In this document: positions 10,158 through 20,200 of the stretch, in pieces
How the letters are laid out: every line of letters begins with the position of its first letter
Numbering within the stretch: the first letter of the stretch is position 1
From: PLA5 sp040901705
Lineage (GTDB): Bacteria > Planctomycetota > Planctomycetia > Pirellulales > PLA5
DNA length: 61,337 nt
Direction: 5' to 3'
NCBI GenBank assembly: GCA_040901705.1
Contig: JBBDYI010000374.1
Location: 1 to 61,337, forward strand
Made by a program: the position numbers and the translations under genes
Notes under the pieces: generated by a model
What the model saw: the letters and a program-made list of their open reading frames with translations, nothing else
The model's database searches: none
Told to the model about the DNA's origin: nothing

Positions 10158-10718
10158 ATGACCGACGTTACGCGGATCTTGAGCGAAGTCGAACACGGCG
10201 ACTCAGCGGCCGCCGAAAAGCTGCTTCCGTTGGTTTACAACGAACTTCGCCGCCTCGCCTCCGCCCGACTTGCGAACGAGAATCCCGGCCAGACGCTCCA
10301 GGCGACGGCCTTGGTTCACGAGGCGTACGTTCGCCTGGTGGACGTCGATAAAGCCCAGCATTGGAATTCACGCGGGCACTTCTTCGCAGCCGCTGCCGAG
10401 GCCATGCGGCGGATACTCGTGGAAAGTGCGCGCCGAAAACGACGGGACAAACACGGCGGACAACTACAGCGCGTGGAACTCGACGAGATCGTTCTGGCAA
10501 CCACGACTTCAGACGATCAGCTGCTGGAAATCGACGAAGCGCTGGATGCTCTGGCCGAAGACGATCCCCAGGCCGCGGAATTGATAAAGCTGCGATTCTT
10601 CGCGGGGTTTTCGCTCTCCGAAGCCGCGCAGATCGTCGGTTTGTCTCGCACAAGTGCATATGCCCACTGGGCTTACGCTCGGGCGTGGCTGCGATGTCTG
10701 ATCGAAGGCGAGTCGTAG
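10158..10718 (+). CDS. ECF-type RNA polymerase sigma factor (planctomycete TIGR02999-like)
   Basis: A 186-residue sigma factor that redirects RNA polymerase to a regulon. The family pattern is clear: MTDVTRILSEVEHGD at the start, LLPLVYNELRRLASARL, then PGQTLQATALVHEAYVRLVD (region 2), MRRILVESARRKRRDKHGG, and a C-terminal region 4 with GFSLSEAAQIVGLSRTSAYAHW as the helix-turn-helix. Family members are normally about 185-200 residues, so it is complete. The in-frame TTG at 10149 is possible but the ATG at 10158 fits the family start. It lies upstream of a Ser/Thr kinase, the usual partner of this group in planctomycetes, so kinase-dependent control is likely. No anti-sigma gene is seen. Confidence 0.93.
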   Translation: MTDVTRILSEVEHGDSAAAEKLLPLVYNELRRLASARLANENPGQTLQATALVHEAYVRLVDVDKAQHWNSRGHFFAAAAEAMRRILVESARRKRRDKHGGQLQRVELDEIVLATTTSDDQLLEIDEALDALAEDDPQAAELIKLRFFAGFSLSEAAQIVGLSRTSAYAHWAYARAWLRCLIEGES

Positions 10719-10860
10719 AGGCTATCTACAAAGAATTGCCGAGGATCCTGACTGTAGGAGGCGAATACTTTCGCCGAGGCACTTGCTTTGGGGCTCCGTC
10801 GGCTAAAGTATTCGCCTCCTACAGTGTGAAAAACAAGCCCATTCTTTGCGGATAGCCTCT
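10717..10860. repeat. Nested palindromic element (MITE- or REP-like) between sigma factor and kinase
   Basis: Two inverted repeats are nested. The outer arms, 10717-10736 and 10841-10860, match at 18 of 20 positions (AGAGGCTATC-N2-CAAAGAAT). The inner arms, 10751-10771 and 10805-10825, are a perfect 21-base pair, and the pairing continues a further 6-7 bases with one mismatch. The element begins inside the stop codon of the sigma factor gene. It carries no coding frame. It could be a non-autonomous mobile element, or an mRNA stem-loop that acts between the two genes. Confidence 0.75.
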
Positions 10861-10960
10861 TAGGCCGTCGACGGCCCGAGAATCTGCACGTTCTTCCCGG
10901 ACGAATTCGCGCCCAACGTCGCACTACGTTATGGAGCCATCGGGCAAGGTGATTGGCATG

Positions 10961-13900
10961 ACAACAAAACTACGCACGGCCAAAGACATTTTCGTCGAAC
11001 TCGTGGCCAACGTCGTTCCCGATCAGTGGGATGCGACCTTGCAAACCGCGTGCGACGGCGATATCGACCTACGCGATCGCGTCCAGGCTTTGCTCCGCGC
11101 GCACGCCAAGCCTGGAGATTTCTTGGCGCGGCCCGCCGTTGCCGCCGATGTCGCGCAGGGTGGAGACGATATCGTCGCCGAGTCGCCCGGTACGCTCATC
11201 GGTCCTTATCGACTCTTGGAGCAAATCGGCGAAGGCGGGTTTGGCGTGGTGTTCCTGGCGGAACAGGAGCGACCAGTCCGGCGAACCGTGGCGCTGAAGG
11301 TCGTCAAGCCAGGCATGGATACGCGGGAGGTGATCGCGCGTTTCGAGGCCGAGCGGCAAGCCTTGGCGCTAATGGACCATCCGAACATCGCCCGCGTCAT
11401 CGATGCCGGGGCGTCCGATCGGGGGCGTCCCTACTTCGTGATGGAGTTGGTCGACGGGGTCGCCGTCACGGAATTCTGCGATCGGAACCGGCTGTCCGTC
11501 GACGAGCGGCTGCGGCTGTTCGCAACGATCTGCCATGCCGTGCAGCACGCCCATCAGAAGGGAGTCATTCACCGCGACATCAAGCCGAGCAACGTGCTGG
11601 TTAAGCTGCACGACGGCGCGCCCGTCGCCAAGGTAATCGACTTCGGCGTGGCCAAGGCGACCGGGCAGCAACTGACCGACCGGACATCGCTGACCCGCTT
11701 CACTCAAATCGTCGGCACGCCGCTCTATATGTCGCCGGAACAGGCTCAGGTCAGCGGCGGCGATATCGACACGCGCAGCGACGTCTACTCGCTGGGAGTG
11801 ATGCTATACGAACTGCTGACGGGCACAACGCCCTTCGACAAAGAGCAGTTGCATCGGGCCGGGCACGACGAAGTACGGCGGATCATCCGCGAGGAAGAAC
11901 CGCCCAAGCCGAGCACGCGAATCAGCACGCTTGGCGCGGCGGCTACGACGGTTTCGACCGAGCGCCAGAGCGACCCGCGTAAGCTCGGTCAACTCGTCCG
12001 AGGCGAGTTGGACTGGATCGTAATGAAAGCGTTGGAGAAGGACCGCGATCGCCGCTATGAGTCGGCCGGCTCATTGGCCCGCGATGTCGAGCGTTATCTA
12101 CGCGACGAGCCGGTACAAGCTTGCCCGCCGTCGACGTGGTATCGTTTTCGCAAATTTGCCCGGCGGAACAAGCGAGTTCTGGCTGCGACGACGTTGTTGG
12201 GATTGGCGCTGCTGGTCGCCGTGGGAGCTGTCGCGGGAAGCTTGGGGTGGGTGGCCCACGACCGTTCGTCGCGGCGACTTATCGCCGAGTTCGAGGCGAA
12301 CCGAGCGCTCGATGAAGTCACCGCCTCGCAGGAACGAGAGAATTGGTCAGCCGCGCTCGCCGCGGTCAAGCGAGCGGAGGAACTGCTGGCCGGAGTCAGC
12401 GACGGCGAGCTACTCAAACGCGCCGGCGAGTCGCGTCGCGAAATTGAGATGGTGCTGCGCCTCGATAGCATCATGCTCGACTTGCAAACGCTGCCCGGTC
12501 AACCGACGCTCTTCGATTTCGCCCAGCCGGATGCCGATTACGCCAAGGCCTTCAGCGAATTTGGCATTCCGGTCGGCGCACTTTCGCCAGCCGATGCCGC
12601 CGAACGAATTCGCCGGTGCGGCGTTCGCCAGCAGTTGGCCGTGGCGCTCGATGCCTGGGCGGAAGCACGGCGCTACGCGGATACGACGCGAGGAGACACG
12701 GTCGGTCCCACATGGCGGCAGTTGCTTGCCATTGCGTCGCTTGTCGATCCAGATCCATCGCGCATTGGTGTTCGCCAGGCGTTGTCGAATCGATCGCGCG
12801 ACAACCTCGAAGACGTTGCTCGCGAGTTGCCGGTAGCCGGTGCGTCGCCCGTGACGCTCGGATTGTTGGGCCGCGCCTTGAGCGATTACGGCGCACACGA
12901 GCAAGCTGAGGTGCTGCTGCGGCGAGCGCAGCAACGGCACCCGAATTCGTTTTGGTTGAATTTCGACCTGGCGATGGTCCTGATCCGACAAAAACCGCCT
13001 CGGACAGACGATGGCATCCGCTTTCTGTCGGTCGCCTTGGCGTTGCGGCCGGATTGCCCTGCCGTGTACGCGCATCTCGTCGCCGCGTTAACCCGGCGCG
13101 GCGCCACGGCCGAAGCCGACGCAATTTGTCAACAGGCCGCCGTTTTTCACGCCGAGTCGGCGGCAATGCACCTGATGCGTGCAGGCGTTCTCGTCGACAG
13201 CGGCCAGCCGGAGCAGGCAATCGCCGCCTGCAAGGAAGCGATCCGTTTGCAACCGAACGACGCTTGGACGCACAACGGCCTTGGGGACATCTTGCGACGT
13301 CAGGGCAAATTGGATGCGTCCCTCGATTGTGTCCGCAAGGCAATCGAAATCGACGCGACGCAGGCGGCGTTCCACACGAACCTTGGCCGTGCTCTGGCCG
13401 GCAAGAATGAACTGAGTGAGGCCATCGCCGCTTTCACCGAGGCACTGCGCCTCAACCCGAATTACGTTCTCGCGCACAATCATCTCGGCCGAGCACTGGC
13501 GGCCCAAGGAGACAACGACGCAGCCATCGCGTGCTACCGCAGGGCGATCGCCATCGATCCGACGCATGCTTACCTTTACAAGAATCTCGGCGTCGCCCTG
13601 GGCGCACAGGGTAAATTCGACGAGGCCATCGCCGCTCACCGCGAATCTATCCGGCTCGATCCGACTGACGCGATCAATCACCAAATCCTCGGCGCGCTTC
13701 TGAGCGGAAATGGTCGGCAGCGAGAGGCACGCGACGCTTTTCGTAAGTCGATTGAGCTCGCCGCCGATAGCCCGACCGCCAACAACGCGCTGGCGTGGTT
13801 TCTTGCTGCCTGTCCCGATTCTGCGCTTCGCGACCCGGTTCAAGCGGTGGAACTGGCGAAGAAAGCCATCGCACTTGCGCCCGATGATGGCAATCTGTGG

Positions 13901-14188
13901 AATACGCTGGGCGTGGCGCAATATCGGGCTGGCGACTGGCCGGCAGCGATTACGGCCCTCGAAAAGTCGATCGCGCTTCGCGGCGGCGGCGACAGTTTTG
14001 ATTGGCTGTTTCTGGCGATGGCTCACTGGCGGCAGGCAGAAAAGGACCGAGCGCGTGAATACTACGAAAAGGCCGTCGAATGGATGGAAAAGCACCCGTC
14101 GCGCGACGAACAATTAAACCGCTTCCGCGCCGAAGCGGAAGCGTTGTTCGGTGGCGAATCTCAGAACACAGAAACCAAATCGCCGTAA
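10961..14188 (+). CDS. Membrane-anchored serine/threonine protein kinase with TPR repeats
   Basis: A protein of about 1075 residues. The kinase domain spans about residues 82-390: IGEGGFGVV glycine loop, VALKVVK lysine, HRDIKPSN catalytic loop, DFG, MSPEQ activation segment. All catalytic residues are present, so it should be active. One membrane helix follows (about 405-427, TTLLGLALLVAVGAVAGSLGWV), then a region of about 200 residues and a row of tetratricopeptide repeats (about 637-1000) of the NPNYVLAHNHLGRAL type, outside the membrane by inference. The ATG at 10961 has AAGGTGA 7 bases upstream; the in-frame ATG at 10931 has none. The kinase probably senses something through the TPRs and controls the adjacent ECF sigma factor. 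The giant gene follows at once. Confidence 0.92.
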   Translation, partial: TTKLRTAKDIFVELVANVVPDQWDATLQTACDGDIDLRDRVQALLRAHAKPGDFLARPAVAADVAQGGDDIVAESPGTLIGPYRLLEQIGEGGFGVVFLAEQERPVRRTVALKVVKPGMDTREVIARFEAERQALALMDHPNIARVIDAGASDRGRPYFVMELVDGVAVTEFCDRNRLSVDERLRLFATICHAVQHAHQKGVIHRDIKPSNVLVKLHDGAPVAKVIDFGVAKATGQQLTDRTSLTRFTQIVGTPLYMSPEQAQVSGGDIDTRSDVYSLGVMLYELLTGTTPFDKEQLHRAGHDEVRRIIREEEPPKPSTRISTLGAAATTVSTERQSDPRKLGQLVRGELDWIVMKALEKDRDRRYESAGSLARDVERYLRDEPVQACPPSTWYRFRKFARRNKRVLAATTLLGLALLVAVGAVAGSLGWVAHDRSSRRLIAEFEANRALDEVTASQERENWSAALAAVKRAEELLAGVSDGELLKRAGESRREIEMVLRLDSIMLDLQTLPGQPTLFDFAQPDADYAKAFSEFGIPVGALSPADAAERIRRCGVRQQLAVALDAWAEARRYADTTRGDTVGPTWRQLLAIASLVDPDPSRIGVRQALSNRSRDNLEDVARELPVAGASPVTLGLLGRALSDYGAHEQAEVLLRRAQQRHPNSFWLNFDLAMVLIRQKPPRTDDGIRFLSVALALRPDCPAVYAHLVAALTRRGATAEADAICQQAAVFHAESAAMHLMRAGVLVDSGQPEQAIAACKEAIRLQPNDAWTHNGLGDILRRQGKLDASLDCVRKAIEIDATQAAFHTNLGRALAGKNELSEAIAAFTEALRLNPNYVLAHNHLGRALAAQGDNDAAIACYRRAIAIDPTHAYLYKNLGVALGAQGKFDEAIAAHRESIRLDPTDAINHQILGALLSGNGRQREARDAFRKSIELAADSPTANNALAWFLAACPDSALRDPVQAVELAKKAIALAPDDGNLWNTLGVAQYRAGDWPAAITALEKSIALRGGGDSFDWLFLAMAHWRQAEKDRAREYYEKAVEWMEKHPSRDEQLNRFRAEAEALFGGESQNTETKSP

Positions 14189-14222
14189 CGCCAGTCGCGT
14201 CGGCGCCTCGCAGAGTTTTGCC

Positions 14223-17200
14223 ATGATGCGTCGATTCAACGCCAGCAAACGAAAACACCAACTCCGATCGACGCGACGTTACGACGCCAGCCACCAACTC
14301 TCGGTGCTGCGATTCGAGGCACTGGAGGATCGGCGATTATTGTTCAGCCCCTACACGCACATTTCGGCCGCCGAACAGGTGCTGGCCGATCTGACCGACG
14401 ATTCGCAGCTCACGATTGCCGGGCAAGACTATGACGTGCGCCCCGAAGTCATCGCGGCGCTTCGCGACTATCCGGCGTATTATCGCGCCGGCGTGGTCGG
14501 GCCGGATAGTTATCCGGACGTGCCGCTGGGAGCGGGCATCATTCACGCTGAAAACGCCGGCTTGTGGGCGCGGCACGTGTTTCGCGAAGCCTGGGCGGCT
14601 CAAACCGATCCCGGTTACGACGCCGCCGAGCGATCGCAAATCCTCGCCTGGTCGTACGGATTCTTGACGCACATGGCCGGCGACGTGTGGGCGCACACGC
14701 TGGTCAACGATCTGGCCGGAGGCGTCTGGCCGGCGATTGGCGATATTCCGAGCGAGGCCCAAAATGCCGCGATCGTGCTCCGGCATCTGGCGATCGAGGG
14801 TTACATCGCCGACTACACGCCTGGCTACGACGGGAACCCGACGCGCAACCCCGGCGATACGAGCGACACGACAACGCCGGAACTCGTTTTCGCGGTGCCG
14901 CACGAGTTCGTCTACAAAACGCTGATCGAGCCGGATAACGGCTTGCATACCGAAACGCGCGGCGTGCTAATCGACCGATTCTTGAGCCTGCGTGCGACTT
15001 TGGAAGGCTTGAAGACCCCAGCCAACCGTGACCTTCGCAGCGAAGCGAGCACGGCGGTGTCCGATGTCCTCGGCAGTCTCGACGCGGCCGAAGCGGCCTT
15101 CGACGCAGCGGCCGGCCCGTGCTTCGATACATTCGACCTGACCGCATGCGTGCAATCGCTCGGCAATCTTGCCAAGTGGGGCGCGGTAAATTCCGCCGCC
15201 GCGTTCGAAAGCTTCCGCCTGTCGACGCTCGACGACTTGGCAACCGCTCTGTTCGATTCCTATTTGAACGAGTGGATCGGCAACATCGACGCGGGATTGC
15301 GGCACTGGACCGAGTTCAGCCTGGCCGTCAGCAATGCGTTGCTGAATCCGCAAACCCGCCGCGACGCTCAAGACTACCTTTGCGCGCCGCGCGGTGGCGA
15401 GTTCGATCCGGCCCGCATCGCGTGTGAAGATGATGTCGGCTTTCTAGACGTGATTTCCTATGCGACGACCGATTTCGTAAACGATTACTTGCTCGGCATG
15501 CTCGGTGCGCCCGACTTCTTGGGCGGGTTGCGGGAGAAGTTGCAGGACTTCGCTCACACGCTCGACTTGGCGTTAGGCCCCGCATTCAATCCAATGCGAT
15601 TGACGCAAGACGCGCTGCGGGACTTGAGCCAAACCATCTCGCACACGGCTTTAGAGGCCACATTTGGCGTCGATTTGAATTTGCTCGAGAGTTTCCTCAA
15701 GACGCCGTCGGCGATGCTCGACGTGACCGAGATCGACCTGGGACCAACGTTCGGAGTTACGCCGTTGTTCCAGCCGGGCGATCACGCGCGGTTGGACCAA
15801 CTGTTGGGAATCGTGGGCACCGACCATCACGAGACCACCGATCCCAAAGTTCTCAAGGCCGACGAGGCGTTCGATCCAACCAGCCCGACGGTGTTCGCGG
15901 CCTACGCCAACACCGTGACGATGTCGAAGCTGCTGCTACTCGACGGAGCGACGCTCGACGACGTGTTGGGTGACATCATCGGCGAGCCGGGCTTCGCGTT
16001 CTATCAGCTTGTCGACACCGACTTGCCGGTCCGTGGCAACGTAATGCTCACGCCGCTGCCGGGCGTCGGCGCAACCGAATTGTTGTCGTCCGAATTGATG
16101 GACTCGCGATACCGCAACCAACAGTGGCTGCACTCGATCGACCACGACCACGCCTGGCGGGCCGACGGGCTGCCGGCGTTCGCCAACAGCAACGCGGCGG
16201 GCGCGCACAATCGGCCGCTTGACGACGGCTTTCCCAACAGCGGCGGCCTGGGCAATTTCCCGTTGTGGGAGAGCGCGACGCTGCGGCCGGCGTTTCGCGT
16301 GCTGTTCCGCGATTGGGAGAATCCGCAAGGCTTTACGGACTTCCGCGATGACTACGGCGACGCGCCGACGATAAATCCCGTCGAGCGTTTGGACGACCCC
16401 GGCGTGGCGGCGGCGCTCGAAGCCGGACTGGCCGAGACGATCGAGTGGTTCGGCTCGCTCGACGGAGCGGCTTCTCCACCGGCAAGTTCGAATTCGCCGC
16501 CCGTTCCCGCGGCGTCGCCGGACGCATTGGCGTTACTCGCACAGCCGTTGCCGCTCGTCGGCATGTCCGTTGGGCAGGCCCTCGATATCGAAGGCCTGTT
16601 GCGGCAGCTACTGCTCGAACCGGTCGAAGCGTACTTCGGCGGCGACGCCACGCCAACGGCGGCGGAACTGGTGGCCGTGCTGTCGCAACTTTCGACGACG
16701 GTCGGCGACGTCCAAGCAGACGTTGCGCCTCTTGGCGCGGGCGGCGGACTGGCGCAAACCGCGCTCGGCGAGGAACTCGCATTCAGCATACGGCTGACGG
16801 CTAGCCGCACGCGCACCGACGTGCCGCTGTTGCTGCCCAGCCAAGACGTATGGGGAATTACGCTCGGCGCGGCGGCGACCGTCGACTTGACCGCGACATT
16901 GGCGATTGGTCTGACCTTCGGTTACGACCTCACGCCCGGCGTATCGGCCGCCGATGCGTTCTTCATCTACATCCACGAGTTGACTCCTGGCGTCACGGTT
17001 CGAACGGACGACCTGAATTTCTCGGCAAAGGTCGGCTTCTTGGACATCGGTATCGAGGATGGCATCGTAAACCTTGACGCCGAGTTGCCTTTCGAGGTCG
17101 TCGATCCAGGCCCCGATCTGTTGGGGCGGATTTCGTTGGCGGACTTGCAAGCCACCAGCCCAGCCATGCTGTTCGACGTGGCCGCGCCCACGGCGACGTT

Positions 17201-20200
17201 CTACGCAAATCTGCCCGTGACCGGAGGACTCGGTGGTTTTTCGCTCAGTCCGTTCTACAGCACACGGCCGTCGATCGAGGTCGAGGACGACGACTCTTTC
17301 GACGCAACCCCACCCCAGACGCGCGTCGAGAATTTCGACGAGCTGCTGAACTTCAACGCGCTGTCGCCGCAAACGGTCGTCGCGGCGCTCGAGCAACTGG
17401 CCGGCTGGCTCGACAATTTTTCGCAGTCCGCGGTCATGGCGACGCCGATTCCATTGACCGGCGGAACGACGCTCGGCGACGTGGTCGCATGGGGCGAAAC
17501 ATTCGCCGCAAGGATTGTCTCGCCGCTGAAGTCGCTCACCAGCACGCCGCTGTTCGACACCGCCGAGGAATTGGCGAACCGCTTGGCCGAGGCGCTCGGC
17601 CTGGACATAGCGGCAATCGACGCCGATTACAACTGCTTCACCGACGAGTTGACCTACAAGCTGAATCTGTCCGATGTCCTGCAACCGATCGACGTGCCAA
17701 TCGATTTCGACCTGGAACTCGGCTCGGTCGGACTCTTGAGCACGTCGAGCACGCTGCGCGTTACCGGATCGGCGGACATAGAACTGACGCTCGGCTTCAA
17801 GTTGTCGCCGCTAGTCGCGGTGGTGACGGCCGCGGGCACGGCGCCGTCCGACGGCGTGTTATCCAGCGACGCTCACTTTGCACTGACGGTTGGCGACGGT
17901 GGCCCCATGCCGATCGTTGTGCCGCGCGATGACGCGAATACGTCCGTGGCGGACCTTGTGGCCGACATAAACGCGGCGATCGACGCGACGTGCCTGAGTG
18001 GGCGCGTAACGGCGTCGCACGACAACGGCACGTTGCGGCTGGCCGCGCGGGTGATCGACTCCGCACCGTCGTTTCATTTGGAAGCAACGGCCGGCGACTC
18101 GGCGATCACTGATTTGCATTTCGCGGCGACGAACGCGGCGACCGCATCAACGCTCGACCGGTTGTTCGTTCGCGATCCGCGTCTGACCGCCTCGCTGCAC
18201 ATGGCGGCCGACGATGTGGACGCGCTTGCGCGATTCGGATTCATTGGCATCGAGGTCGTCAACGGCTCGGCGACGGCCGACGCGTCGATCGACGTTTCGC
18301 TAACCGACCCGGGAACGGTCGACCCGGACGGCGACATCAGCATCACCGAGTTGTGGACCGCGTTGAGCGATGTTTCGACACTTGTGCCGTCGCCCGAAGT
18401 GTCCGGCAGCGCCCATGTCGTGCTGCCGATCCGGTTGAACCCGAACTTCCTCGGCGCGGAGCACCCGGCCGACCCGCGGATAACGGTCGATTGGCCGGAC
18501 ATCACCAACGCCGGCACGCTGACCTTGAACTTCAACGAAGACATGCAGGAATTGGCGAATTTCGAGTACGTGTCGCAACTTGACGTGATCGACGCGCTGG
18601 CGAGCGCTGCGGAATACCTGGCGTCGCTCGAGGAATTCTCGTTCCTCGGCGAGAAATTGCCGCTCGTCAATCGCAGCGTGAGCGATATCCTCGGCTATGC
18701 CGCGGAGTTCACGCGGCAAGTCCAGTCGGTGCGAGACGACCCGGGCGCGACGTTGCAGGAATTGGAACGGCGATTGGAAGTGGCGCTGGGATTGGTTCCG
18801 GACAGCCCACTGGTCAATCTTTCGTTTGACGGCACGGCGCTGCGGATCGAGCTGGTCGCGGCGGCAGCGTTTGACGAGTCGGTGGCGATCGACTTGGACC
18901 TGGCCGCGCTGTCGGCCGCCGCCGGGGGCGTGCCGGGATTGGAAAACGTGTCGCGACTGGTCGACTTAAGCGGCTCGGGCGTGTTGTCGCTCGCGGCCAG
19001 CGCCACGGCCAACATTCAGTTGGGAATCGACGTCGCCGATCCGTCCGACCCGCGGTCGTTCTTGTACGACACCACCGAGCTTGTCGTCGAAGTGCGGGCA
19101 ACCGGGACCGATCTCAATTTCGACGCGCCGCTGGGGCCATTGGGCGTGTACATTCGTAGCGGCGTGGCCGTGTTGGACGGCGACGGCATCATCGGAACGA
19201 CCGCGCCCGCGCGATTCAGCGTCTCTCTCGTCGATCCAAACGGCGACGGCCGGATCGACTTCGCAGAACTGGCCTCGCTCAATCCGGCGATCGTCGATGT
19301 CGATCTGACCGGCCAGGTGCGGGCGACATTGCCGGTCTATTTCCCGAGCCAAACAACATGGCTCGGCGACATCGACCTGAGAATCACATCGCTTTCCGAT
19401 ATTCCCGGAACAATCGAACTGACGGCGCCGCCGATCAGCGGACAATTCGGCCTCGTCAACCTGCTCGACAACTTGGGCGTGGTCGTTATCGGACTCGACA
19501 GCGTCCTGGCGCGTATGCAGGACGCGCTCGACGGCGTGGTGTTCGCCGCGCGATTGCCGCTCATTGGGCGCGATCTGCAAAAGAGTGCCAAGTTTATCGA
19601 TCGGCTGCGGGAAGAAGCCGTGCAGCCGCTGGCCGACCTGCTCACCGACACTCCGCCCGTGGACGCGGTGCGTCAAGGACTGTTCGACATTCTGGGTCCG
19701 TCGGGGTTGAACCTGCTGGACAAGGACTTTCACGACGAACTGTCCGACAACGTGCCCGACGCCGCGGCGAATCTCGACGACGTGGTGCTCGAAGTCTCGA
19801 TGGGTGGCAACCAGATTCAATTCAACGTTCGCCTGAAGCGGGCGATGGAACTGGTCGACGCGCCGATTGCGTTCGACGTGGGCCTGCCGGCGCTGGGATT
19901 GGAAGTGGACGGCGACGTCAGTCTGCGGTTGGGTTATGAGCTTACGCTCGGATTCGGTGTCAACATCGCTCAGGGTTTTTACTTCGACACGTCGCCGCAA
20001 AACGAACTGCTCGTCGAATTGGAAGCCACGATTCCCGGCATGACCGCGACCGGACACCTCGGCTTCCTCCGCGTCGACGTCGAGGACGACCCGACCATGC
20101 CGAGCCGGCTGACCGGAAGCTTTGCGATCGACCTGATGGACCCGATCGACAACCCGCTCGACCCGGACGACGACGACCAGTTGTCGATTCTCGATCTGGC

